Assembly: GCF_014395785.1 (NCBI RefSeq)
Contig: NZ_CP060713.1
Location: 524,501 to 588,500, forward strand
From: Nocardioides mesophilus
GTDB taxonomy: Bacteria; Actinomycetota; Actinomycetes; Propionibacteriales; Nocardioidaceae
Length of the DNA: 64,000 nt
Direction of reading: 5' to 3'
Part shown: positions 37,340 to 45,741 of the stretch, piece after piece
Layout: each line of letters opens with the position of its first letter
How positions within the stretch are numbered: position 1 is the stretch's first letter
Program-made: the position numbers and the translations under genes
The notes under the pieces: generated by a model
Told to the model about the DNA's origin: nothing
Seen by the model: only the letters and a program-made list of their open reading frames with translations
The model's database searches: none

Positions 37340-38188
37340 ATGGAGGTACCACTCCTGCGTCGTGTGCTGGCCGAGTTCCTCGGCACCGCGATGCTCGTAC
37401 TCTTCGGGGCGGGCTCGGTCGTGGCGGCGTTCGCCATCGGCGGCGGCAGCGTCGACTACGCCGGGCTGGGCATCATCGCGCTGGCGTTCGCGCTGGTCGT
37501 CGCCCTGGCCATCTACACCCTCGGGACGACGTCGGGCGCGCACATCAACCCGGCCGTCACGATCGCCCTTGCCGCGGTGGGCCGCTTCAGGTGGGCGGAG
37601 GTGGCGCCGTACGTCGCCGCCCAGCTCGCCGGCGGCGTTGCGGGCGCGCTGCTGATCGTGGCCTACGTCGGCGACCGGGCGACCGACTTCGGCGGGGTCG
37701 GAGTGACCACGCTCGGTGGCGGGGTCTCCGTCCTCGAAGGCATGGTCGCCGAGGCACTCGGCACGTTCCTGCTGATGTTCACGATCATGGCGGTGGCCGT
37801 GGACGGGCGGGCACCGGCGGGCTGGGCCGGCTTCCTGATCGGTCTCGCGGTCGCCGCCGAGATCATGGTCATCGGACCGTTCACCGGCGGCTCGGTCAAC
37901 CCGGCGCGGTCCTTCGGCCCGTACGTCGTCAACGACCTGTTCGGCGGATCCTCCCCGTGGGTCGACTTCTGGGTCTACGTCGTCGGGCCCGTCGTCGGTG
38001 CCGGCGTGGCCGCCTTCAGCTACGAGCTGCTGGCCCGCCCGGTGGCCGCCGTGCCGCCGATCGGACCCTCCGCCGAGTCGGGAACTCCGGCTGCGGAGAT
38101 GGACACCGGCACGCCCGGGTCCCCCGGCTCCGAGGTGCCCACCCCGCGGCGCGGCGCGGCAGGAGCGCGATCACGCAGCAAGACCTGA
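37340..38188 (+). CDS. Aquaporin / MIP-family channel
   Basis: 282 aa. Six membrane spans and two half-helices with both NPA boxes: SGAHINPAVT near 67 and GGSVNPARSFGP near 185. Start EFLGTAMLVLFGAGSVVAAF is typical. Arg after the second NPA (NPAR) is the selectivity-filter arginine; the short loops favour a water channel over a glycerol facilitator, but this is inferred. A Pro/Ser/Thr-rich cytoplasmic tail of about 50 residues follows. Sits between the rhodanese and the dehydrogenase genes. Confidence 0.88.
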   Translation: MEVPLLRRVLAEFLGTAMLVLFGAGSVVAAFAIGGGSVDYAGLGIIALAFALVVALAIYTLGTTSGAHINPAVTIALAAVGRFRWAEVAPYVAAQLAGGVAGALLIVAYVGDRATDFGGVGVTTLGGGVSVLEGMVAEALGTFLLMFTIMAVAVDGRAPAGWAGFLIGLAVAAEIMVIGPFTGGSVNPARSFGPYVVNDLFGGSSPWVDFWVYVVGPVVGAGVAAFSYELLARPVAAVPPIGPSAESGTPAAEMDTGTPGSPGSEVPTPRRGAAGARSRSKT

Positions 38189-38332
38189 GCCAGCAGGAGC
38201 TGAACCAGCTTCGACCGTGCCGCGCCGGCCCGTGACCCCGGTCGCCGCGTCGGCACGTGACCGGCGCGCCAGGAGTCGCGTCGTACGGCTGCCGTCGAGA
38301 GTCGAAGGCAGCATGCGGAGGGAGACACGTCC

Positions 38333-39547
38333 ATGCCAGGCAACAAGGCAGTCATCTTCAAGGGACCCGGCAGCGTCGCCGTCGAGTCCACCGAGTACCC
38401 GACGTTCGAGCTCAAGGACGGCCCGGGGGTCAACCCCGCCAACGTGGGCCGCGAGCTGCCGCACGCCGCGATCCTCAAGGTCGTCGCGACCAACATCTGC
38501 GGCAGCGACCAGCACATGGTGCGCGGTCGGACGACAGCGCCCACCGGCCTGGCACTGGGTCACGAGATCACCGGTGAGGTCGTCGAGACCGGACCCGGCG
38601 TCGAGTACATCAAGCAGGGGGACCTGGTCTCGGTCCCGTTCAACATCGCCTGCGGGCGCTGCCGCAACTGCAAGGAGGGCAAGACCGGCGTCTGCATGAA
38701 CGTGAACCCCGACCGCCCCGGCTCGGCGTACGGGTACGTGGACATGGGCGGCTGGGTCGGCGGCCAGGCGGAGTACGTGCTGGTGCCCTACGCCGACTGG
38801 AACTGCCTGAAGTTCCCCGACAAGGACCAGGCCATGGACAAGATCCGGGACCTGGCGATGCTCTCCGACATCTTCCCGACCGGCTTCCACGGGGCCGTCA
38901 GCGCCGGTGTCGAGCCGGGCTCCACGGTCTACATCGCGGGCGCCGGTCCGGTCGGCCTGGCGGCGGCGACGTCGGCGTTCCTGCTCGGAGCGGCCGTCGT
39001 CATCGTGGGGGATCTGCAGAAGGAGCGGCTGGAGCAGGCGCGCAGCTTCGGCTGCGAGACCGTCGACGTCTCGCAGGGCGACCCGAAGGACCAGGTGGAG
39101 CAGATCCTGGGTGAGCCGGAGGTCGACTGTGCCGTCGACGCCGTCGGCTTCGAGGCGCACGGCCACGGCAGCGACGCGCAGATGGAGCGGCCGGCGACGG
39201 TGCTGAACACGGTCATGGACGTCACCCGTGCCGGCGGCGCGGTCGGCATCCCGGGCCTCTACGTCACCGGTGACCCGGGGGCGGCCGACGAGGCGGCCAA
39301 GGTCGGCTCGTTGTCGATCCGTCTCGGCCTCGGCTGGGCGAAGTCGCTGGCGTTCACCACCGGGCAGTGCCCGGTGATGCGCTACAACCGCAAGCTGATG
39401 ATGGCGATCCTGCACGACCGCGTGCAGATCGCGAAGAACGTCAACGCGACCGTGATCCCGCTAGACCAGGCCCCCGAGGGGTACGCCGACTTCGACAAGG
39501 GAGCGGCCCGCAAGTACGTCCTCGATCCGCACGGGATGATCTCGTAG
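38333..39547 (+). CDS. Zinc-dependent formaldehyde dehydrogenase-like (FdhA family)
   Basis: 404 aa medium-chain dehydrogenase. Catalytic zinc ligand NICGSDQHMVRGR near 46, GHEITGEV, four-cysteine structural zinc CGRCRNCKEGKTGVC near 98, NAD-binding AGAGPVGLAAATSAF near 203. The inserted VDAVGFEAHGHGSDAQMERP region (about 265) is characteristic of the glutathione-independent formaldehyde dehydrogenase family of Pseudomonas putida. It would oxidise formaldehyde or small aldehydes with NAD+. GGAGGGAG precedes the ATG. No thiol-pathway genes are next to it. Confidence 0.88.
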   Translation: MPGNKAVIFKGPGSVAVESTEYPTFELKDGPGVNPANVGRELPHAAILKVVATNICGSDQHMVRGRTTAPTGLALGHEITGEVVETGPGVEYIKQGDLVSVPFNIACGRCRNCKEGKTGVCMNVNPDRPGSAYGYVDMGGWVGGQAEYVLVPYADWNCLKFPDKDQAMDKIRDLAMLSDIFPTGFHGAVSAGVEPGSTVYIAGAGPVGLAAATSAFLLGAAVVIVGDLQKERLEQARSFGCETVDVSQGDPKDQVEQILGEPEVDCAVDAVGFEAHGHGSDAQMERPATVLNTVMDVTRAGGAVGIPGLYVTGDPGAADEAAKVGSLSIRLGLGWAKSLAFTTGQCPVMRYNRKLMMAILHDRVQIAKNVNATVIPLDQAPEGYADFDKGAARKYVLDPHGMIS

Positions 39548-39641
39548 CGGTCGCTCACGGGTGCGGGAGCCGGCCCTGCTGGGATCCCGCACCCGTGCCC
39601 CGGTGGTCTGGTCACGAGGCGCTGAGGTGGCGGAGCGTCGG

Positions 39642-39647
39642 TATTAT
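39642..39647 (+). promoter_or_regulatory. -10 box upstream of the Cys/His mini-protein gene
   Basis: TATTAT, the best -10 hexamer by sequence in this part of the window, 50 bp before the ATG at 39698. The -35 is not clear. Confidence 0.4.
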
Positions 39648-39697
39648 CGGTCTTGTCACGTTGTTCCGGGGGCCGACCGCGCACCAGAGAGCCTGTG

Positions 39698-39898
39698 ATG
39701 AGAATCGACGACCGCCTCGACCTCGAGTTCGCCTACACGTCCTACCAGGACTCCTGCCGCGACCTGTACTCGCCGCACTACCTGTGCCGGCGACCGGACG
39801 GCCATGACGGCGAGCACGCCGCCGGCTTCGGCACCGACCGGCTGCGCTGGGCGCGCCACGCCGAGCAGCCCTCGCGGCGCACCGGACGCACCGGCTGA
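39698..39898 (+). CDS. Small Cys/His-rich conserved-looking protein
   Basis: 66 aa, too small for domain databases to be firm. Acidic start MRIDDRLDLEFAYTSYQDSC, then RDLYSPHYLCRRPDGHDGEH. The C-x(11)-C-x(5)-H-x(3)-H spacing could bind a metal such as zinc; similar CxxPxGHxGxHxA strings are common in small actinobacterial proteins. It converges on tRNA-Ala and shares its downstream hairpin. Function unknown; a GTG three bases upstream is an alternative start. Confidence 0.6.
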   Translation: MRIDDRLDLEFAYTSYQDSCRDLYSPHYLCRRPDGHDGEHAAGFGTDRLRWARHAEQPSRRTGRTG

Positions 39899-39944
39899 CC
39901 TGACCCGGGTCGTCCGGGGCCCGGGCCGCCGTACGACGAAAGAA

Positions 39945-39973
39945 CGGACGGCCTGCGGTTCGCAGGCCGTCCG
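39945..39973. terminator. Hairpin terminator of tRNA-Ala (and of the convergent gene)
   Basis: Perfect 13-bp stem: CGGACGGCCTGCG and CGCAGGCCGTCCG, loop GTT. On the minus strand it is followed by GTTCTTTCG, a modest T-rich tail. Confidence 0.85.
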
Positions 39974-39979
39974 TCGAAG

Positions 39980-40052
39980 TGGAGCTGAGGGGACTCGAAC
40001 CCCTGACCCCCTCCATGCCATGGAGGTGCGCTACCAGCTGCGCCACAGCCCC
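39980..40052 (-). tRNA. tRNA-Ala (anticodon GGC)
   Basis: 73 nt with a complete cloverleaf. Acceptor GGGGCTG pairs with CAGCTCC; position 3-70 is G:U, the alanine identity element; discriminator A. Anticodon loop ATGGCAT gives GGC, reading GCC and GCU. The T-loop GGTTCGAGTCC is standard. CCA is not encoded. Downstream hairpin terminator at 39945-39973. Confidence 0.97.
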
Positions 40053-40136
40053 GCCACCCTTGCGGGCAACTCGGGAATCTTAGCCAACCCACTCCCCGGA
40101 TGCGAAATCGGGGGTGCGGCCGCGACCCCTCCGGGC

Positions 40137-40844
40137 TCAGCCTTCGTCGGGCAGCCGCTGCGGCGCGGTGTGCCCGGGCCGCACCGACTCGTTGTAGCCG
40201 CCCATCCGCAGGGGGCCCCCGGCGTCGAGCTCCTCGAGGGTCACCCAGGCGCAGTTGTCGATCCCGCGCAGCGTCGGCGCCAGGCTCGCGGGCCAGCCGA
40301 GCAGGCCGACCACGCCCACCTTGAGGCAGGCGCCGTGGGTGACGACCAGGCCGGTCTCCCCCGGCTCCAGGCCGGCCAGGCACTCCCCCAGGGCCGCGAG
40401 CATCCGCGCGAGCACCTCGTCGGGCAGCTCCGCGCCCTCCAGCCGGACCTTCCCGTCGCCGCTGGCCCAGGACGCGTGCTCCGCGGGGAACCGCTCGGCG
40501 AACTCCGCGATCGTCAGCCCCTGCCGCACCCCGACGCCGAACTCACGCAGCCGCGGGTCGACCTCGGCGACGACGCCGGTGGCCTCCTCGAGGTAGCCGC
40601 AGGTCTGCCGGGCCCGGGCGAGGTCGGAGGTCCAGATCCGGGTCGGTCCCAGCGAGGCGAGGTACGGCGCCGCCGCGGCCGCCTGGGCATGGCCGAGCCC
40701 GTCCAGCGCGACGTCGGCGTGGCCCTGGGCCCGACCGGCCGCGTTCCACGCCGTGCGTCCGTGGCGCACGACGACCAGCCGGCGGCCGGGGCCGCCGGCG
40801 ACCCCGCCCGCGCCCGGTGCGGGGGCGTCGAGGTCGCGGCTCAC
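40137..40844 (-). CDS. Histidine phosphatase (phosphoglycerate-mutase-like)
   Basis: 235 aa. Catalytic VVVRHGRTAWNAAGRAQGHAD (RHG at about 27), LREFGVG, the phosphate-binding HGACLKVGVV near 160, and a C-terminal domain ending in RPGHTAPQRL. It may be a broad phosphatase such as GpmB/CobC-like, but the glycolytic mutase role is unlikely because of its operon. The GTG overlaps the rsfS stop by 4 nt (GTGA), making it the last gene of nadD-rsfS-phosphatase. Substrate unknown. Confidence 0.88.
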   Translation of the reverse strand: MSRDLDAPAPGAGGVAGGPGRRLVVVRHGRTAWNAAGRAQGHADVALDGLGHAQAAAAAPYLASLGPTRIWTSDLARARQTCGYLEEATGVVAEVDPRLREFGVGVRQGLTIAEFAERFPAEHASWASGDGKVRLEGAELPDEVLARMLAALGECLAGLEPGETGLVVTHGACLKVGVVGLLGWPASLAPTLRGIDNCAWVTLEELDAGGPLRMGGYNESVRPGHTAPQRLPDEG

Positions 40845-41221
40845 TCGCCGCGGCCGGAGGTCACCGTGGACGGCAGCTCGATCAGCGGGCAGTCGCGCCA
40901 GAGCCGCTCGAGGGCGTAGAAGGAGCGCTCCTCCTCGTGCTGCACGTGCACGACGATCTCGGCGTAGTCGATCAGCACCCAGCGGCCGTCGCGCTCACCC
41001 TCGCGGCGCAGCGGCTTGGCGCCGAGGTCGCGCAACCGGTCCTCGATCTCGTCGACGATCGCCTTGACCTGCCGGTCGTTGGGCGCGGAGCAGAGCAGGA
41101 AGGCGTCGGTGATGACGAGCTGCTCGGAGACGTCGAAGGCCATGATGTTCTCGGCGAGCTTGTCCGAGGCCGCCTGGGCGGCGGTGCGGACGAGCTCGAG
41201 GGCGTGTGCGGTGGCTGTCAC
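40841..41221 (-). CDS. rsfS: Ribosomal silencing factor RsfS
   Basis: 126 aa protein that binds L14 and blocks subunit joining in poor growth. Core motifs: [59 protein letters not shown], then [12 protein letters not shown]. The GTG at 41221 overlaps the nadD stop by 4 nt. The nadD-rsfS pairing is conserved across Gram-positive bacteria. Confidence 0.95.
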   Translation of the reverse strand: MTATAHALELVRTAAQAASDKLAENIMAFDVSEQLVITDAFLLCSAPNDRQVKAIVDEIEDRLRDLGAKPLRREGERDGRWVLIDYAEIVVHVQHEEERSFYALERLWRDCPLIELPSTVTSGRGE

Positions 41222-41862
41222 AGGGTTCCTACTGGCTGGTGGGGCAGATAGAGGTCGTACTTGGAGATGTACTGGACGACGCCGTCGGGCACGAGGTACC
41301 AGACCGGGTCGCCTGCTGCGGTGCGGTGCCGGCAGTCGGTCGAGGAGATCGCCAGCGCGGGGATCTCCACCATCGTGACCCGGTCCCCGGGGATGTTGTC
41401 GAGCAGCGTCGGGGCGACGTCGTAGCCGGGCCGCGTGCAGCCGACGAAGTGAGCGAGGTCGAACAGCTCGCCGGCGTCGCGCCAGGTGAAGATGTTGCCG
41501 AGGGCGTCGGCGCCGGTGATGAAGAACAGCTCGGCACCGGGGATCTGAGCGTGCAGGTCGCGGAGCGTGTCGATGGTGTACGTCGGGCCGGCCCGGTCGA
41601 TGTCGACGCGCGAGACCCGGAAGCGGGGGTTCGACGCGGTCGCGATGACCGTCATCAGGTAGCGGTCCTCGGCCGGCGAGACCTCGCGCTCGGTCTTCTG
41701 CCAGGGCTGTCCGGTCGGGACGAAGACCACCTCGTCCAGGTCGAACCAGGCCTGCACCTCGCTGGCCGCGACCAGGTGGCCGTGGTGGATCGGGTCGAAG
41801 GTGCCGCCCATCACGCCGACGCGTCGGGCCGTCGCGGCCCGGGAGCTGCCCGCGTCAGCCAC
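41218..41862 (-). CDS. nadD: Nicotinate-nucleotide adenylyltransferase
   Basis: 214 aa nucleotidyltransferase that makes deamido-NAD from nicotinate mononucleotide and ATP. Signature [18 protein letters not shown] at residue 19, VPTGQPWQK, and the substrate loop [12 protein letters not shown] near 115. The C-terminal ISSTDCRHR is the family's ISSTxxR variant. Starts with GTG. First gene of the coupled nadD-rsfS-phosphatase run. Confidence 0.94.
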   Translation of the reverse strand: MADAGSSRAATARRVGVMGGTFDPIHHGHLVAASEVQAWFDLDEVVFVPTGQPWQKTEREVSPAEDRYLMTVIATASNPRFRVSRVDIDRAGPTYTIDTLRDLHAQIPGAELFFITGADALGNIFTWRDAGELFDLAHFVGCTRPGYDVAPTLLDNIPGDRVTMVEIPALAISSTDCRHRTAAGDPVWYLVPDGVVQYISKYDLYLPHQPVGTL

Positions 41863-41890
41863 TCGCCACCGTCATCTGGATCGCAGCCGG

Positions 41891-42064
41891 TCAGGAGTGG
41901 TCGCGGCCGCGGCCGAAGGCCAGCAGGGCGCCCATCAGGGCCAGCAGCACGATGAAGGTGCCGACACCGACGAGGTAGGGGTTGACGGCGGGAGCGGACG
42001 TGGCGACCTCGGACAGGCCGGGGACGATCGTCGTGACGAGGGACAGGGGCGACGCTGGCGACAT
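41891..42064 (-). CDS. Small membrane protein (57 aa)
   Basis: 57 aa: polar N-terminus (MSPASPLSLVTTIVPGLSEV), then one helix (NPYLVGVGTFIVLLALMGAL) and a short basic tail ending GRGRDHS. It is shorter than usual gene-caller cut-offs. A minus-strand TAGGCT seven bases before the ATG gives a leaderless start. Similar one-helix proteins are common in actinobacteria beside nadD; function unknown. The 28-bp gap to nadD suggests co-transcription. Confidence 0.72.
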   Translation of the reverse strand: MSPASPLSLVTTIVPGLSEVATSAPAVNPYLVGVGTFIVLLALMGALLAFGRGRDHS

Positions 42065-42071
42065 GGCGCAC

Positions 42072-42077
42072 AGCCTA
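42072..42077 (-). promoter_or_regulatory. -10 box (leaderless) of the 57-aa protein
   Basis: Minus-strand TAGGCT, seven bases, then ATG at 42064. The box lies just past the stop of the upstream CDP-alcohol transferase gene. Confidence 0.45.
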
Positions 42078-42695
42078 CCGTGCGGGCACCGGCAGCCCGA
42101 TGCGCGCCAGCCGCACCAGCGAGGCGCACTTCAGCCCGAGCAGCGCCAGCGCGATCACCAGGCCCAGCCACGGCATCCCGGTCACCAGCAGGATCACCGC
42201 GAACAGCGCCGAGTTGACCGCCTTGCCGGGCTTGGACCAGTTCCACAGCCACAGTGGCCGGTCGATGACGTAGAAGTAGTTGGGGCTGCGCACCGCCCAG
42301 GCCAGGAAGGCCAGCGACAAGAAGCAGTCGACGACCATGAACTCCGCGAGGTACACCAGCACCGGGGCGGCCATCTCCGGCTGCAGCCACATCAGCCCCA
42401 GGTAGAACGCGGCCGCGCAGAAGCGGTCGCTGAGGATGTCGAGCACCGCCCCGATCCGGGTCTCGCAGCCGCGCACCCGCGCGACGAGCCCGTCGGCCAT
42501 GTCGCCGACCCAGTAGACGACCAGCGCGACCACCAGCAGCGTCAGGCTGCCCTCCCGGGCGGCCACCCCGGCCAGCGCGACCGAGGCCACGGTGCGCACG
42601 GCGGTCACGACGGTGGCGGAGGTGGCGATGCGCTCGGCAGCGGGATCGGTCCAGACGTCAGCCTCGGGCGCCCCCGCGCTCTCGGTGGCGGTCAT
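42075..42695 (-). CDS. CDP-alcohol phosphatidyltransferase family protein
   Basis: 206 aa integral membrane enzyme that makes a phospholipid from a CDP-alcohol. The catalytic motif is DGxxARx8Gx3Dx3D, read as DMADGLVARVRGCETRIG with AVLDILSDR around residue 78-100. Five or six hydrophobic segments. Product (PG-phosphate, PI-phosphate, cardiolipin) cannot be assigned. The ATG at 42695 follows TAGGGT by seven bases. Confidence 0.88.
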   Translation of the reverse strand: MTATESAGAPEADVWTDPAAERIATSATVVTAVRTVASVALAGVAAREGSLTLLVVALVVYWVGDMADGLVARVRGCETRIGAVLDILSDRFCAAAFYLGLMWLQPEMAAPVLVYLAEFMVVDCFLSLAFLAWAVRSPNYFYVIDRPLWLWNWSKPGKAVNSALFAVILLVTGMPWLGLVIALALLGLKCASLVRLARIGLPVPAR

Positions 42696-42702
42696 GGCCC
42701 GA

Positions 42703-42708
42703 ACCCTA
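42703..42708 (-). promoter_or_regulatory. -10 box (leaderless) of the CDP-alcohol transferase gene
   Basis: Minus-strand TAGGGT, seven bases, then ATG at 42695. Confidence 0.5.
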
Positions 42709-42741
42709 GTCGTCGCCCGGGGCCGGGGCACCGGCAACTCC

Positions 42742-43953
42742 TCAGCCGAGCAGCGTGGCGTGGATCCGGCCGGGGAACCGCACGCTCACCCGGTGCTCGG
42801 CCAGCATCCCGGCGACCCGGTCCAGCTCGGCGTCCAGCTCGGCGCGGCGCCGCGCCGGTACGTCGACGAAGTAGTGGCTGCGCAGCTCGCCGTCCGGCCG
42901 CTGCCCCCAGGCGCCGACCACCTCGCCGTCCACCCAGAGCGTCGGGCCGGCGTTGCCGTTGCGGTCGAAGGCCTCGTGGCAGGAGTCCGGGAGGTACCAC
43001 GCCCGCTGCTTCCAGCCCATCGTGGTCGGGTCCAGTGAGGGCAGCGCCGCCACCCACGGCCCCGCGTCGCCGACCGGTGCCTCGTCGTCGGCGGCCACCC
43101 AGCCGGGCGCTCCGTCGAGGTCGACGGGGACCGCGCCGCAGCCCTCCAGCGCGTGCCGGGTCAGTGCCGTGGTCCACCCCGCCCACCACTGCAGGTCGGC
43201 GGTGGTGCCCGGACCGAACCGCCGCAGCCACAGGTCGGCCAGCTCCACGGCGGCCCGCCTCTCCTCGGCCGGGTCGACCGGGTCGACCGGGTCGGTGGGG
43301 CCGGCGCCGTCCAGCCCGGGGCTGATCCAGGTGTCGGTGGCGGCGTAGGCGTAGGCGCCGCTCACCCAGGAGCCCGAGGGCCGGGTCCGGATCACCGCCC
43401 CCTCGAAGCCGAGCCCCAGCAGCACCCGGGTGTGGGCCGCGGCGGTCGTGGCGTAGGGCTTGCCCGGCGACATGGCCAGCGGGTGGCGCAGCGCGGGCAC
43501 CAGCTCGCCGAGCCGCCGGGCGGTCAGCGGACCGTGCTCCTCCAGGGCCGCCAGCGTCCGGTCCCGGGCGTCGGCCAGCCAGGCCTCCGGGTCGGCGACG
43601 CCGTTGTCGGCGAGCAGCCTCAGGGTGCGCCGCCGTTCCTGACCGGCCACCCTGCGGGTGGCCGCGGCGTGCATGGTCCGGGCCACCGGCGGGGTCGCCA
43701 CCCACAGCGTCCGCCGCATCGCGTGGTGGCGCACCACGCTGCGGTCGTCGTACAGCGCCTGCTCCACCGCGGCGATCGAGGGCCGCCGCATCCGCACCAT
43801 CGCGGAGAGGAAGACCGTGACCGGGTCGGTGGAGTGCAGCGCGACCAGCGCGTCGGCGATGGCGGGTACGTCGTCGACCCGGTCCCGCGGCAGCAGCAGG
43901 TGCCGCCGGGCCAGCCGGGAGCGCCGCTCGCCGACCGGGACCGTCCGGGTCAG
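42742..43953 (-). CDS. Winged-helix DNA-binding protein (HTH_42 / AlkZ-like)
   Basis: 403 aa with the HTH_42-type layout: [81 protein letters not shown] and [11 protein letters not shown]. The family includes AlkZ/YcaQ DNA glycosylases that act on crosslinked or alkylated bases; a glycosylase role is inferred. No ATG, GTG or TTG lies near the conserved N-terminus; the most likely start is CTG at 43953, overlapping the proA stop as CTGA. The first ATG is about 50 codons in and would delete conserved sequence. Confidence 0.75.
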   Translation of the reverse strand: MTRTVPVGERRSRLARRHLLLPRDRVDDVPAIADALVALHSTDPVTVFLSAMVRMRRPSIAAVEQALYDDRSVVRHHAMRRTLWVATPPVARTMHAAATRRVAGQERRRTLRLLADNGVADPEAWLADARDRTLAALEEHGPLTARRLGELVPALRHPLAMSPGKPYATTAAAHTRVLLGLGFEGAVIRTRPSGSWVSGAYAYAATDTWISPGLDGAGPTDPVDPVDPAEERRAAVELADLWLRRFGPGTTADLQWWAGWTTALTRHALEGCGAVPVDLDGAPGWVAADDEAPVGDAGPWVAALPSLDPTTMGWKQRAWYLPDSCHEAFDRNGNAGPTLWVDGEVVGAWGQRPDGELRSHYFVDVPARRRAELDAELDRVAGMLAEHRVSVRFPGRIHATLLG

Positions 43954-45206
43954 CGGACGTGCCCGTCGCCGACGACGACGTACTTGGTGGAGGTCATCTC
44001 CGGGAGCCCCATCGGGCCGCGGGCGTGCAGCTTCTGGGTGGAGATGCCGATCTCGGCGCCGAAGCCGAACTCGCCGCCGTCGGTGAACCGGGTGGAGGCG
44101 TTCACCAGCACGGCCGCGGCGTCGACGGCCGCGGTGAAGCGGCGCGAGGCCTCCAGCGAGCGGGTCACGATCGCCTCGCTGTGCCCGGAGGAGTGCCGGC
44201 GGATGTGGGCGAGGGCGGCGTCGAGGTCGGGGACCACCGCGGCGGAGATGTCGAGGGAGAGGTACTCGGTGCCCCAGTCCTCCTCGGTGGCCGCGACGAC
44301 CCCGTCCTGCGCGGCGAACGCCGGGTCGCCGTGCACCGTGACGCCGGCCTGCTGCAGCGCCGTCACCACCCGCGGCAGGAACTCCTCGGCGACGTCGGCG
44401 TGCACCAGCAGCGACTCGGCGGCGTTGCACACCGACGGCCGCTGGGTCTTGGCGTTGAGGACGATCGCCAGCGCCTGGTCGAGGTCGGCGTCGCGGTCGA
44501 CGTAGACGTGGCAGTTGCCGACCCCGGTCTCGATGACCGGCACCGTGGACTCCTCCACGACCGAGCGGATCAGCCCGGCGCCGCCGCGCGGGATCAGCAC
44601 GTCCACCAGCCCGCGGGCGCGCATCAGCCGCTTGGCCGGCTCGTGCCCGGCGCCGGGCACCAGCTGCACCACGTCGGCCGGCAGCCCCGCCCGGACGGCG
44701 GCCTCGCGCAGCACCTCGACGACGGCCTGGTTGGACCGCGACGCGGTCGAGGAGCCCCGCAGCAGCACCGCGTTGCCGCTCTTGAGGCAGATGCCGGCCG
44801 CGTCCGCGGTCACGTTGGGCCGGGCCTCGTAGATGATCCCGACCACCCCGAACGGCACCCGGACCTGACGCAGCTCCAGGCCGTTGGCCAGCGTCGAGCC
44901 CCGGACCACCTCGCCGACCGGGTCCGGCAGCGCGGCCACCTCGCGCAGCCCCTCGGCCATCGCCGCCACCCGGGCCTCGTCGAGCCGGAGCCGGTCCACG
45001 AGCGCGGCGGCGGTGCCGGCCTGCTCCGCGGCCGACACGTCCTCGGCGTTCGCGGCCAGCACCCGTTCGACCGACTCCTGGAGGAGGTCGGCCATCAGCA
45101 GCAGCGCGGCGTCCTTGGTCGCGCGGGTCGCCAGCGACAGCTCCGCGGCGGCCTCACGGGCCCGACGCGCCACGGTCTCGACGGCATCGACAGGCGGTTC
45201 GCTCAT
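43950..45206 (-). CDS. proA: Glutamate-5-semialdehyde dehydrogenase
   Basis: 418 aa NADPH-dependent enzyme of proline synthesis, reducing gamma-glutamyl phosphate. Motifs [29 protein letters not shown], and the catalytic Cys in [16 protein letters not shown] near 250; [16 protein letters not shown] at the end. The ATG at 45206 follows a minus-strand TACGCT by six bases, suggesting its own leaderless promoter although proB lies upstream. proB and proA are separated here by a small 116-aa gene, which is unusual. Its stop is overlapped by the winged-helix gene. Confidence 0.95.
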   Translation of the reverse strand: MSEPPVDAVETVARRAREAAAELSLATRATKDAALLLMADLLQESVERVLAANAEDVSAAEQAGTAAALVDRLRLDEARVAAMAEGLREVAALPDPVGEVVRGSTLANGLELRQVRVPFGVVGIIYEARPNVTADAAGICLKSGNAVLLRGSSTASRSNQAVVEVLREAAVRAGLPADVVQLVPGAGHEPAKRLMRARGLVDVLIPRGGAGLIRSVVEESTVPVIETGVGNCHVYVDRDADLDQALAIVLNAKTQRPSVCNAAESLLVHADVAEEFLPRVVTALQQAGVTVHGDPAFAAQDGVVAATEEDWGTEYLSLDISAAVVPDLDAALAHIRRHSSGHSEAIVTRSLEASRRFTAAVDAAAVLVNASTRFTDGGEFGFGAEIGISTQKLHARGPMGLPEMTSTKYVVVGDGHVR

Positions 45207-45212
45207 GGCTCA

Positions 45213-45218
45213 AGCGTA
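45213..45218 (-). promoter_or_regulatory. -10 box (leaderless) of proA
   Basis: Minus-strand TACGCT, six bases, then the proA ATG at 45206. Confidence 0.5.
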
Positions 45219-45230
45219 GGCGCGCCCGGC

Positions 45231-45581
45231 TCAGAACGGCAGCGGCGTCACGTCGTGCAGGTCCACGATGACGGCGTACTCCATGCCGCGGCTGAGGTAG
45301 ACCGCCCGCTCGAGCACCTCGAGGCCGACGACCTCCCAGCGCGGCAGCCCGGCCGACTCGCGGTGCTCGTTCCAGATCCGCAACGCGAGCGAGGAGGCGT
45401 CCAGCAGCGACTCGGCCTCCTCCCAGTACTGGATCTCGGCGCGGCCGCCGGCGTACTTCAAGGAGTGCAGGAAGGGGTGCTGCTCGTTGAGCCGGCGAAG
45501 CGCGTTGCGCACCACCAAGGGCTCGACCGCGTCGCCTGCGACGGTCACGGTCACGTGCCACAGCCGTGGTTGCTCGGCCAC
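45231..45581 (-). CDS. Conserved-looking small protein between proB and proA
   Basis: 116 aa, start GTG 45581 with GGAAGG eight bases upstream. Sequence AEQPRLWHVTVTVAGDAVEP, VVRNALRRLNEQHPFLHSLK, YAGGRAEIQYWEEAESLLDA and AVYLSRGMEYAVIVDLHDVT. The alternating beta/alpha pattern suggests a compact ferredoxin-like or ACT-like domain; no named family is recognised. It lies in the proB-proA interval, same strand, 24 bp before proA, so a link with proline synthesis is possible but unproven. Confidence 0.65.
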   Translation of the reverse strand: MAEQPRLWHVTVTVAGDAVEPLVVRNALRRLNEQHPFLHSLKYAGGRAEIQYWEEAESLLDASSLALRIWNEHRESAGLPRWEVVGLEVLERAVYLSRGMEYAVIVDLHDVTPLPF

Positions 45582-45741
45582 TGACCCACCTTCCGAAAAC
45601 GGAACCTCGAGACCCCCGACCTCACCTGGCAGCGGTGCCAGGTGGACCTTCTCAGTCTGTCGGGCTTTGTCGGGACGCGCACCCGAACCCACAAATCCTT
45701 GGCCTGTCCCGGCTGTACCGGACGCCGTTCTCCCGCCGGGC

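Noticed and set aside
39980-40052. Integration site at tRNA-Ala
   Set aside because: No integrase and no direct repeat of the tRNA end were seen in the window.
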